Assembly (NCBI GenBank): GCA_023091665.1
Contig: JALJCQ010000022.1
Span: forward strand, 124,001-188,000
DNA from: Pythium myriotylum
Lineage: Eukaryota; Oomycota; Peronosporomycetes; Pythiales; Pythiaceae
Direction: 5' to 3'
Length of the DNA stretch: 64,000 nucleotides
The notes beneath the pieces were generated by a model. That model ran no database searches and was not told the origin of the DNA. It saw only the letters and a list, made by a program, of their open reading frames with translations. Below, in pieces: positions 23,201 to 33,119 of this stretch (position 1 is its first letter; each line of letters opens with the position of its first letter). Both the position numbers and the translations under genes were made by a program.

Positions 23201-24006
23201 CCGTTGCCGCCGGAGTTGCCGTTGCCGTTGCCGTTGTCCTTGACACGCGAGTGGCACTCCGCGGCCCAATGACCGATCTTGCCGCAGTAGTTGCACGTGC
23301 CAGTCTTCTTGACTGCACGGCCCTTGGGCTTCGCGTCACTTGTCATGAACGCTTGGCCAAGCGTGGCTCCGTCGCCACCTTGCTCCTTGCGCTTCATGTC
23401 TTCATGGAGCAGCCGAGACGTCACGAGTTCCCACGTGAGCGCGTCGACACGCGACTCCAACGCCGTGACGAGGAACTGGTACGACTCGCTGAGACTGCCG
23501 AGAAGCGTGATCACCAAGTCATCTTCGCTGACCGGAGCGCCGACTGCGTCGAGTTGCTCGGCCAGGGTCTTGAGCTTGTTGATGTGCGTGAGCACATCGT
23601 CACCTTCTTCCATCATGGTCGTGAAGAAACGACGACGAAGAAAGAGCTTGTTGGCAAGGCTCTTCTTCTCGAAGTGTTCTTCCAGTCTTGACCATGCATC
23701 TTGCGCACCACTCGCCGACCGGACCAGCGGGAGCTGCGAGTCTTCCATCGCGAGACAGATCATCGCGAGCGCCTTGCGAGACTTCTTCTTGAAGAGGGCT
23801 CGATCTTCAACATGCTCGAGTTTGACCTCTCCACAGACAACTTCCCAGACGTCGTGTTCTTCGAGCACCATCTGCATCTTGAACTTCATGTGTGGAAGTT
23901 GGTTCCGTCGAACTTGTTGATGCGGGCTGGGGTGGTCGAATCCATGGCGAAGGCTGGGGAGGCGAAGTCGGTGGAGGCAGAGTCGGCTGGGCTTGGGCTC
24001 ATAACC
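20229..24006 (-). pseudogene. Copia element 5 gag-pol (reverse), cut by the insertion, gag frameshift
   Basis: Read on the reverse strand, the element runs from its 5' LTR at the right to RNase H at the left, where it breaks after the codons for ATPTYG at the forward stack. The original gag ATG is at 24,002, just inside the primer binding site. A missing G in the codon for a conserved Trp (near 23,886-23,889) creates a frameshift and TGA, after which the frame is open from the internal ATG 23,889 through gag, protease, integrase, RT and part of RNase H. It lacks the 12-codon acidic segment, like element 4. The remaining RNase H and the 3' LTR should lie left of position 1. Confidence 0.92.
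23995..24006 (-). other. Copia primer binding site, element 5
   Basis: On the reverse strand GGTTATGAGCCC follows the LTR terminus. It is the intact initiator tRNA-Met half-type site that the forward-stack copies have lost. Confidence 0.8.
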
Positions 24007-24350
24007 TGTTGGAAGGTCGCTTGGTTGGTGGGATGCAAAATGCAAAGTGAATTGATCGGGACTTAGTTCGCTGCTGCTACCTCTAAGCCGTCTGTGTGTG
24101 TCCTACGCTACCATTATCAAATGTATGTCCTACCTATCGTAAACATATGCAAACATAAACTGACTTCGTGGATACTTCAACGAAGTCGATGGGTGGCACT
24201 GGATTCAAACCAGAACCAGACGGAGAATCTTCCACATGTCGAATCTTCCACATGTCGAATCTTCCACGGAGAATCTTCCACGGAGAATCTTCTACAGCCG
24301 AGCTTCAAGTGGAATGATGACGCTGGGTTCGAGGCGCATCATCTTCAACA
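24007..24350 (-). repeat. Copia family-1 LTR (LTR-h, 344 bp), 5' LTR of element 5
   Basis: Reverse-strand LTR, TGTTGAAG at 24,350 to CCAACA at 24,007. It carries two copies each of the 'ggaagattctccgt' and 'ggaagattcgacatgt' type repeats. The flank at 24,351 (AATCA) is the candidate target-site copy. Confidence 0.92.
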
Positions 24351-24373
24351 AATCAACCCATGATGGGCGCGAT

Positions 24374-25219
24374 ATGGGCGAGAGTGGACTTGATATGGGT
24401 GCAAAGCGCGGTGCAACCTGGGTTGATTGTATCGAAATTGAAGGGATCGGGGTATTCTCACGAACGCAGATTGAAGCGATGCGTGCTCTTTATTCTCTAA
24501 AGGTCTTCTGTAAGGATGGAGATGCCATTTGCAAATGGCTGCGCCAAGATGTGCCTCAGTCGCCGTTCAAGATCTCACCAAGAGAGGTTGCGGAAGAAAT
24601 TGAGTCCAACTACCCAAACAAACGCCTGGCTGGACTCAAGGACGATTGTACGTTCGAAGCACTGTATCGCGTTCTCCCTAACCGGTGGATAAGTGATGCA
24701 TTTATTGGGACTGTCTGTGAACGAGCGACCAAGGACTTCCGCCAACTTCGATACCTTGGCATCGCAACACGGAAGCCCAAACGAGCGCGTGGCAGGAAAG
24801 AAGATCTTGAAGATGAGATCAAGGATAGACTCAGCAGCGCTGCATTGGATCAGTCTGCCGAGGTGCTTGCCCTTCCTGTGAACGTTGGCAATACTCACTG
24901 GACGGTGATTTTAGTGATGTTGAAGAGGCGCGAGATCCTGTACTACGATTCAATGGGTGCAAACACCACAGTGAATGCGCTCAAGGACGTCGCTGGTGAC
25001 ATCCAAGAGACTCTGATCGACGTATTGGGCTCACCTGCTTTTGGATTAGTGTGTGTGAACAGCCCGCGCCAGTTTGATGGTCACAGCTGCGGCGTTTTTG
25101 TCTGCTTAAAGATCATTAGGACTCTGGACAAGACCATCTCCAACGATGTCTCACCAAGTGGAGTGACGAATCTCCGATACCGTCTATTAGTGTATGCGCT
25201 CAGAGGTCAGGATGCTTAG
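24374..25219 (+). CDS. Ulp1/SENP-like (C48) cysteine peptidase domain protein, possibly 5'-truncated
   Basis: An open frame of 281 codons from the first ATG after the LTR; the frame is also open back into the LTR, so the original 5' end was probably removed by the Copia insertion. A Ulp1-like motif RWISDAFI lies near residue 104. The catalytic residues of the family can be placed in order: His175 (NTHWTV), Asp192 (YYDSM), Gln233 and Cys239 (GHSCGVF). Such peptidases process SUMO or related proteins, but Ulp1-like domains are also carried by several DNA transposons. The setting between two Copia elements, beside a Gypsy relic, makes a mobile-element origin likely. No transposase is visible next to it. 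The peptidase fold is well supported; the substrate is unknown. Confidence 0.75.
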   Translation: MGESGLDMGAKRGATWVDCIEIEGIGVFSRTQIEAMRALYSLKVFCKDGDAICKWLRQDVPQSPFKISPREVAEEIESNYPNKRLAGLKDDCTFEALYRVLPNRWISDAFIGTVCERATKDFRQLRYLGIATRKPKRARGRKEDLEDEIKDRLSSAALDQSAEVLALPVNVGNTHWTVILVMLKRREILYYDSMGANTTVNALKDVAGDIQETLIDVLGSPAFGLVCVNSPRQFDGHSCGVFVCLKIIRTLDKTISNDVSPSGVTNLRYRLLVYALRGQDA

Positions 25220-25435
25220 GTTGTGCCACAGAATTACTGCTCCCTTCTCATTTACAGTTCATCTTCATCCGCAGCGCTTCCATTATCGCCCGATATACTT
25301 TAGATTTGAGTTTCATCGCGGACTTCGCGACTCAAATCTTCAATCGGACGCTCAATCGGACGCGCACTTAAGCATATATTTCCTAGTCGCGAATTTTACG
25401 ATCAGTATAGAGAGGTAGTTTGAGATATGGGTTGG
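25220..25435. other. Noncoding spacer with a perfect 9-bp inverted repeat
   Basis: No gene is seen. It contains GATTTGAGT (25,303-25,311) and its exact complement ACTCAAATC (25,330-25,338), with a second CGCG/CGCG pairing in the loop. Confidence 0.6.
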
Positions 25436-25553
25436 ATGTGGGCAATTGTGGTTCGGGCAGATCCCGAGAAGGTGAAGGCCATTGCCGAGTAGCCGTCGCC
25501 ACGGTCCGTGAAGGACCTACGCAAGTGGTTGGGTCTCGCCAACTACTTGCACC
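25436..25553 (+). pseudogene. Ty3/Gypsy pol relic (RT-RNase H junction)
   Basis: In one frame the segment reads like the conserved Gypsy stretch after the RT active site (RADPEKVKAIAE, then SVKDLRKWLGLANYLH). A TAG stands where a Trp codon is expected between the two halves. The relic ends where the LTR of element 6 begins. Confidence 0.8.
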
Positions 25554-25867
25554 TGTTGAAGATGATGCGCCTCGAACCCAGCGTCATCATTCCACTTGAA
25601 GCTCGGCTGTAGAAGATTCTCCGTGGAAGATTCGACATGTGGAAGATTCTCCGTCTGGTTCTGGTTTGAATCCAGTGCCACCCATCGACTTCGTTGAAGT
25701 ATCCACGAAGTCAGTTTATGTTTGCATATGTTTACGATAGGTAGGACATACATTTGATAATGGTAGCGTAGGACACACACAGACGGCTTAGAGGTAGCAG
25801 CAGCGAACTAAGTCCCGATCAATTCACTTTGCATTTTGCATCCCACCAACCAAGCGACCTTCCAACA
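25554..25867 (+). repeat. Copia family-1 LTR (LTR-i, 314 bp), 5' LTR of element 6
   Basis: Complete LTR (TGTTGAAG...CCAACA), about 30 bp shorter than LTR-h because it has one copy fewer of each internal repeat. Confidence 0.92.
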
Positions 25868-25879
25868 GGTTATGAGCCC
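25868..25879 (+). other. Copia primer binding site, element 6
   Basis: GGTTATGAGCCC directly after the LTR terminus; the same intact initiator tRNA-Met half-type site as in element 5. Confidence 0.8.
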
Positions 25880-27917
25880 AAGCCCAGCCGACTCTGCCTC
25901 CACCGACTTCGCCTCCCCAGCCTTCGCCATGGATTCGACCACCCCAGCCCGCATCAACAAGTTCGACGGAACCAACTTCCACACATGAAGTTCAAGATGC
26001 AGATGGTGCTCGAAGAACACGACGTCTGGGAAGTTGTCTGTGGAGAGGTCAAACTCGAGCATGTTGAAGATCGAGCCCTCTTCAAGAAGAAGTCTCGCAA
26101 GGCGCTCGCGATGATCTGTCTCGCGATGGAAGACTCGCAGCTCCCGCTGGTCCGGTCGGCGAGTGGTGCGCAAGATGCATGGTCAAGACTGGAAGAACAC
26201 TTCGAGAAGAAGAGCCTTGCCAACAAGCTCTTTCTTCGTCGTCGTTTCTTCACGACCATGATGGAAGAAGGTGACGATGTGCTCACGCACATCAACAAGC
26301 TCAAGACCCTGGCCGAGCAACTCGACGCAGTCGGCGCTCCGGTCAGCGAAGATGACTTGGTGATCACGCTTCTCGGCAGTCTCAGCGAGTCGTACCAGTT
26401 CCTCGTCACGGCGTTGGAGTCGCGTGTCGACGCGCTCACGTGGGAACTCGTGACGTCTCGGCTGCTCCATGAAGACATGAAGCGCAAGGAGCAAGGTGGC
26501 GACGGAGCCACGCTTGGCCAAGCGTTCATGACAAGTGACGCGAAGCCCAAGGGCCGTGCAGTCAAGAAGACTGGCACGTGCAACTACTGCGGCAAGATCG
26601 GTCATTGGGCCGCGGAGTGCCACTCGCGTGTCAAGGACAACGGCAACGGCAACGGCAACTCCGGCGGCAACGGCAACGGCAACGGAAACGGCAACCCTCG
26701 GCAACGGTTCCAGCGAGCGAACCTTGCGCGAGATGAAGACCCCGGCGAGTACCTGTTCTCGATCGGGAAGACCCAAGGCAAGTCGAGCCAATCCACGGCG
26801 TGGTTGGTCGACTCGGGTGCGACTCAGCACATGTCGCGAACCAAGCAGTTCATGATGAACTACAGGAAGATCGACCCAGTCGACGTGCATCTGGCCGATG
26901 ATGGCACAGTCCAAGCGGTTGGCGTGGGAGACATTCTCATGTCGATGAAGACTCCAAGCGGTGTCAAGAAGGGTTTGCTCACCAACGTGTGGCATATCCC
27001 CAAGCTCAGCCGCAACCTGTTCTCGGTCGGAAGATTCACGGAGGACGTTGCTCCCGTGACGTTCGACAAGGACGGTTGCTTCGTCGTTCTCAAGGGCGAC
27101 AAGCGGACCATCGGCACTCGTATCGGCAAGGGTCTGTTCAAGCTCAACATGTCTCCAGTGTCGACTGAAGCAGCCCACGCCGCCAGTGCAAGACGATGTC
27201 GCGCCATGTCCAAGTCGTACCTGTGGCACCTCCGACTCATTCACATCGGCTTCAGCGGACTCGAAGCCATCGTCAAGAAGGGCCTCGCCGACGGACTCGA
27301 CATAATAGAGTACTTTCGGAACGGTCGAGACTCAAATCCAATTCGAGATTGACGACTTTGACAAAAGTAGGTAGGCTAATTATGTGCTTGTCACAGAAGT
27401 GGAAATTGAATTTGGTCCATCTGTCGAGTAAAGTCTGTGTTTTTCTCGACAGCATTCTAGATTCGACGATGGGAGACGCTCACGCCGCAGGGAAGCATTT
27501 TTACTTGGACCGACGGCATTAAGCTTCTCGTGGACGCGAACTGATCGCGGCGATCAGAAGCACAGAATCTTCGATGCCAAGATGCGGTTTCTTGCGCAGT
27601 TGGAGCACAAGTTCGTGACCAATGATGCCTTTGGTTTGGCGCCAAGATCGGTTGCTGAACGATTCTACACACACGTAAAACCCAAAAACCCAAACACCAT
27701 ATGTCGACTCTCAGAGACTAAGCTACTCCCTCTTTGAGTCTCGAAGTGAATCTCGATCAGTTCCGAAAGTCCTCTATTGGGTCTGTGCAAGAGTGGGAGG
27801 TCTGTGAAGGCTGTGCACTCGGCAAGCTGACTCGCGTCAAGTTCCAGTCTACCACGACCAAGCGGTCTGCGAATCTGCTTGACGTCGTGTACAGCGATGT
27901 GGCCGGCCCCATGAAGA
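25872..27917 (+). pseudogene. Copia element 6 gag-protease-integrase, twice interrupted
   Basis: The gag ATG at 25,872 overlaps the primer binding site. The same missing G as in element 5 breaks the frame near 25,985, after which it is open from ATG 25,986 through gag, zinc knuckle and protease to the integrase zinc site. A 475-bp inverted-repeat transposon lies at 27,304-27,778; the integrase sequence resumes at 27,779 and stops at 27,917 where a Gypsy LTR begins. It shares diagnostic codon changes with element 5 (for example NYRKIDP and LKGDKRT), so the two are near-identical sister copies. Confidence 0.9.
27304..27778. mobile_element. 475-bp inverted-repeat DNA transposon (MITE-like) inside element 6
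   Basis: The left end AATAGAGTACTTTCGGAAC and the reverse complement of the right end AATAGAGGACTTTCGGAAC match at 18 of 19 positions. Element 4 preserves the uninterrupted site (ctcgacattgggtctg, about 17,020-17,035), so the insertion is exact; any target duplication is at most 2-3 bp and merges with the ends. Inside is a stretch of about 52 open codons (roughly 27,560-27,715) that I do not recognise. No complete transposase is present, so it is a non-autonomous or deleted copy. Confidence 0.8.
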
Positions 27918-29395
27918 TGTGGTATAGTGGACCAGGTCTGGGAAAGTCAGTTGAAGTGTCGACGCCTGATTGGCTGGGAAATTATGGGAAGATACGTGAT
28001 GGGCAGAGGGTCTGCGACACGACGATAAGGTGATGGGCCGGACGGCCAGTAAAAGGGGTCAGAGAGCGTCAGATTTCTCGTTTGAAGTCTCGGATTTCTT
28101 GTCAGACGGCTTGGATCCCTTACGGGAACGCCCAGATTTGCTGCCAGACGGCCAGACGTCCCGGTTAATTGCTTGCTTGACGTCTCGGACGCCCCGACCA
28201 ACCGCTTGCACAACGCCCAAGACTTCCTGGCCGACTGCTCGTTGGACGCCCCGGACGTGTTGATCGATCGCTCGCTTGACGTCCTGGACGCGTTGACTGA
28301 TTGCTCGTTAGACGCTTTGGACGCCTCGACTGAATGCCCGCCAGATGTCTTGTACGTCTTGTCAGATTTCTTGGCAGACGGCTTGCATCTTCATTGGTGT
28401 TCAAGAGAAGGTACACCTTGCCATCTGTTTTGGGTGATGGGTGAGTGAATGCGCAAACACATGACGACGGGTGGCTGAGAGCACGACACTTCGAGAACGA
28501 TGAGACGGCAGCTGGGCTTATGCGCAAACGGTTGGGAAACGTGAGGCTGAGAAAACTCGACATAGAGCTACGAGACGCAAGGACAGAGGTGATGTGCATG
28601 TTTTAAGAGCAGAGTAGGAACAGTAGGTAGGACAAGGTAGGCACTTAGGTTTTAGGTTTTGCAATTCAGTACCGAATTCCCCTTCGTCTGCTCAAGTCAA
28701 CCCCCGTCACGATAGCAAGGCTCGTGACGTAAAAGAAGTGGCCAACAGTTGATCCAACCCGCTTCCAAGTCCCTGGAAGCACCCTCCGAGAGTGGCCAAG
28801 TCCTTCTCTACTCCGAAGAAGGCACCCCCCGGCAAGTGGCAAGTCCCTGCGTGGCCGGCGTAAGGGCAAGAGGACTTGTTGGACGTGTTGGAGAGACGGA
28901 TTGACACGCGAGCCATCTGCCGAGACATCCAGCAAGACATCAAGTAATCAAGGCGAGAGATCCGAGGGATCCAAGGCGTCAGTCAAGGCATCGAGCAGAA
29001 CCCGCGAGGTTCTGAGCGAATTGAAGGCGTGAGAGTTTGCGCGTGGCGCGAATCTCACAAGAAGGAAGCAGCAGAGTCGTTGTGTCACGACGCTCTGTGT
29101 AGGAAGGCGATAATTGTACGAAATACACGTACTTTATCAGTGACAACCCCCTCTCTGGGTCTGTGGATAGAAGTATCTCTGCAGATTCCACCCCCCATTC
29201 CCAACGGAAGTCTGGTCCACAACTCTCACGACAACGGTTCGCTCACCAGCGAGTTATTGAGCGTGAACGACAGTGGATTCCGCGGTTCCTCGAATCTTGT
29301 GGATACCTTCGGGCTCTATTTTCTGGACGTCGAGGGGCCCCGAGTCTAAGCCATCACGCTGAGGCTAAGACATTTTTCGGACCCACCTCACGACA
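27918..29395 (+). repeat. Gypsy-type 5' LTR (about 1,478 bp)
   Basis: The similarity to element 6 ends at 27,917 and the new sequence starts TGTGGTATAG. The right end is placed at CGACA (29,395) because a TGG-starting primer binding site and a gag ATG follow. The LTR includes 33-bp tandem repeats around 28,237-28,380. No 3' LTR is present in the window, so the right end is inferred rather than checked against a partner. Confidence 0.65.
28237..28380. repeat. 33-bp degenerate tandem repeats in the Gypsy LTR
   Basis: At least four successive units begin GACG or GATG and have the form 'gacgtcctggacgcgttgac...' with a 33-bp period (about 28,246, 28,279, 28,312, 28,345). On the reverse strand they resemble the 11-residue repeats coded in this element's own gag (about 30,310-30,420). 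Confidence 0.75.
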
Positions 29396-29396
29396 G

Positions 29397-29413
29397 TGGT
29401 GCGTATGCCAGGA
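29397..29413 (+). other. Candidate Gypsy primer binding site
   Basis: TGGTGCGTATGCCAGGA, one base after the proposed LTR end. It begins with TGG, as expected for pairing with a tRNA CCA end. The tRNA was not identified. Confidence 0.5.
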
Positions 29414-31171
29414 GCTGCGGAACACGAGAGTGTGATGCCACCACCAAATGGGAAGAACCCCATACCGTCGGTTGAGACAGCCGCCGATGGTTCTGGGCAA
29501 GAAATCAGGCTGTCAACAGACGGCTCGTATGGACCCGCGAGCCGTCTGGCGAGAAATCAAGATTCCGATCATGCCGGGTCCCAAGTAGGCGATCAGTTCG
29601 GAGTCGAAGGAGAGGAGAAGGAAGACGTCATTGACCTAGTCAGTGGGTTAGAGCCACAACTCGACATCACCATGGGGTCGGCCGCGGCATTCGTGCCCAC
29701 ACCGATTAAGGAGCGTCCGAAACAGCGCGGCACGGGAAATCAGGAAACGATCGAAGAGCTGAAGATCCGGATGAACCAGACGCCCCCACGAGTCGACTAC
29801 ATGTCGAATCCATGGATCGAGTTGGAGAAGTTAATGCAGCATAACGACGTGATGTGCCACTTCAGGGTCAGTTTAGAACGGGACCTATCCGAGCCGAGCA
29901 ACCCAAGACTGAGTAGTCTTTCGGATAACCAGCACATCGTCAACTCCATTTGTGCGATGTTCGTTTCGGCTGGCTTTTGGCCTCAAGTGGAGCGCAAGGA
30001 CCGACTGACATACATGAGTAGGCGCATGTTAGTCCACGCTGGCAACACTGCGTATCGTCTCTTATGTGCCATGGTCGCGAATGGTACTGGAAGCTTTGCA
30101 CAAAGGTCGGCTCATGTCTACTCGCGCGCGGAAACGGGTCGCTTGGTCGAAGAGATCTTCGGGATGTCGGCAGAAGAGGTCCACAACTTGAAGGAGAAGC
30201 TAATTTTGCAGGAGGGCATGGTCAAGGCGCTCGAGCGGCAGCTGGATTTGGTCACACCAACGCCCAGATTCGCTGATCGCTCGCCCGACGGCCTGCGCGA
30301 CGACTTGAGCGACCGAGGCGTCCAAGAAGTCCGGGCCACCTACCGAGAAATCGACCAAGAAGTACAAGGCGTCCGGGACGTCCGAGACGTCCGTCAAGAA
30401 GTCCCCCAAGACATCCACTCACCGATCCGGCCATTCAAGCTCCCGTTCGACGGGAAGGGACTCGGCGAGTCAGGCGCGTCGTCAATCAAGAAGTCAGGAA
30501 GCCTTAGGGAGGTGAAGATGGACTGGTCATTCAAGAGCGCTGAGGCGAGGCCTAAGAAGGAGTATGCTGACCGTGTCAAGCGGGAGACCAGGGACGTTGA
30601 CGAGCTGTCGGATCTATATGACTTCAGGGATGAAGAGCTCGGCGCTGTTGCGTCTGCTCGCATCAGACAGTCAGCACTCACCGAGGTCAAGGAGTTTGGC
30701 GCTCAGAAGTACGACGAGGTCAAGGCCAAGCAGTGGCTGAGCAAGGTGTCTTCGGCTTTCCGGCGTGATCAGCTATCCGAAGCTGAGAAGTGTGTGACGT
30801 TCCCGGACTTCTTGACAGGTCCAGTCCTCAACTGGCACAAGACGCTGTCACGTAAGGTACGCACCGACTGGAACCTCCTTCGGGATGCGTTTCGCAAGGA
30901 ATTCTGCGGTGAGAGTGTCCCGCCGGCTCAGAAGTACTACTCTATGAGCCGCAAGACCAACGAAGATGCGATTGAGTATCTATACCGGTTGAACGTCCAA
31001 GCGATCAAGGCGGGTATCGACTACACTGAGACCGACGGCTTGCATCATGTCCAGCACTTCGGAAGAAGAAGGCTGCGAAAGCTGCTAAGGAGCGCCAGCA
31101 ACGATCGGCAGCACGCCGAGCACAGGGAAGCCAAGCAGAATAGACAGATAACAGGTGCAAGGTACGGATAG
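29405..31171 (+). pseudogene. Gypsy gag gene, 3' end deleted
   Basis: An open frame of 588 codons starts at ATG 29,405, immediately after the primer binding site. The N-terminal half is acidic and Pro-rich. A helical region with an 11-residue repeat (QEV/GVRDV pattern) lies at about residues 300-340. The Retrotrans_gag-type capsid fold is at about residues 435-545 (KAKQWLSKVSSAFRR ... TDWNLLRDAFRKEFC). After about 31,060 the sequence jumps to a Lys/Arg/Ala-rich tail and a stop, so the normal capsid end, protease and pol are missing, probably by internal deletion. Family assignment rests on the capsid motif and the element layout. Confidence 0.75.
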
Positions 31172-33119
31172 GGTACACGGTACGAATATAGTTCAGGGTA
31201 CATGTCAGATACTGGGCACATCGAGATGACAGATTAAGCGAAGCAAATAAAGTAGGGTAAGCGTATAGTCAACGGATGGAAAATATCTTGGGTCTGGTCC
31301 AACGACCCGCTGGTGCTTCTTCATATCAAAAGTGGCTGGGAAACCAAAATTACGCTTGAGTTGTCATTTCGGGAGTCATACGGGTCCGATTCCGAATTAG
31401 TTTTAAAATACGGGTCCGTAAACGGATTTGCCCAAAACATTTACGGACTTTCCACGCAAAAATCATCAATTACCATCAGATCGTGGAAGGTTATAGGAAG
31501 TGGTGTAGGGATCCTGATGTTTCCAAACCGTGGTGAACAGTGGCCGCTAGGCAATTCTGTTCTGCCACGCGCGCGAATACCATAAGAGGCAGCCAGCGCT
31601 GCCCAAGATTTTGATGACGCAGCCCGAGCTGCACGTAATCGCGTACTCGTGCATGCAATCGCGTACTTGCCTCGGAGCAGCGCGTGAATCCGCCACGCTC
31701 CCTGTCACTGGACTCGTCTCATCGGGGACGCATGGTTCGTCTCGAGTGTCCGGAGGAGCTCGGTAGCGGGTGGAACAGTCCCATTTATGCGATCCTCCCG
31801 GGGACACCAAAGCACCTCTCACCGACGGGTCGAAGCCCGTTTGTACCCGATGTTAGCTAACGATCCCCCGGGTTCGAATGCAAGCTCGTGTTTGTGCAGC
31901 CAGGCCAAGACGCGAGCGCGATGCCGGTGGCGCTTCGGCGCAACGTTGACGAGATTGTGTGGATCCCGCTGTGGCGTCTGATGCACATTCACCACGACCT
32001 GATCTCTGAGATCGACGAACGCCCGCTACTGACAGTTCTCCGATTCATGTGTTTCTCCTGCTTCTTCGTGTCGTCGCCGGGCGATCCTCGTAAACTCGTG
32101 CTTCATGTGCCTGGCATCTAGCTGTGCGGTCAAGTGCTCTGGCGAACACGGTGCAACTCGTGGACGATATCGACCTCATTCTTGAGCCTGGCTCCGCGTT
32201 CGTCTGCATGGTGGCGATCCGTCACCACATCTCCGAGCGCCACCTGGTGGTCGCCATTCTCCTGTCGGAAATGTTTCCACAGCTAATTCTGGCCGAAGAA
32301 TTTATGCTCGGCTACGCGCATGGCCAGGCCACGTTGCACTTGCCCGGAAACTTCCAACGCGGATGGACTGCGTTAATGGCAGCGCGTCCCCCTAACCTCG
32401 TCGACATGCACAGTGCACTGCGCTCGAACTTTCCGTCGACTTACGCCAGACCCGTGTCCGGCTCTCGGTTGTACCATGATCTCGGTGCCAATCCTCAGTG
32501 CCCAGGGAGCAGTACGGCATGCCGCGCCCGCCGCATTTGCGCTGCGCTGGCTCTCGAGTTCGGCATCAGTCGCAGATTCCGACGATGATGATGGTGAGTT
32601 CGGTCCAGGACCACTGCGCGAGCCTTTGTGTCGCCCTCTATTGGAGTGAAGGGTGGTGGAGCTCACACCTCTGAGCGACGATGATTCGTGGATGTGTGTG
32701 TGGTGGTCTGGCCCGACTGGAAATCGCGTCAACCCTGGCCCAATTGTTCCTGTTGACGCGGTATCAAGCACTCAGTCAACACCAACGGAAGCGGCAGACG
32801 CAGCGACGCCAGGCATTGCATCGAGTGGTCGAGTGGTCCACCGACTGGTCTGTCCGGATCTGAGCAAATGTTGTTCGCCATGCTCCAGGAGGAGGTCGAT
32901 ACTCTTCATCGATTTGAGTCGTCCGACATGTCACACGTGCTTATGCACTGCAGGTGGAAGATCGACGGTCATTTTGATCCCACAGGTCCCATGTCAAAGG
33001 AGAGAAGGGCCATGCCACTGACTATACCGAATAGTGTTGATGCTGATGGATTAGAAACTGTTGATGAGAATTTAGATTTTACGGCTCTGGCACACACAAA
33101 CCAACGACGATCATTTCAT
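31172..33119. other. Decayed intergenic/mobile DNA without a recognisable gene
   Basis: Only short unsupported reading frames are present. Between about 31,880 and 32,640 several frames are open on the plus strand for 60-150 codons but match no motif that I can name and are broken by stops. I see no LTR, inverted terminal repeat or tRNA here. Confidence 0.5.

Noticed and set aside
25303..25338. The hairpin as a Helitron 3' end
   Set aside because: No CTRR terminus follows at the expected distance and no Rep/helicase coding is nearby.
31860..31900. Possible tRNA B-box (GGGTTCGAATGC)
   Set aside because: The flanking bases do not pair into a T-stem and there is no A-box at the right distance.
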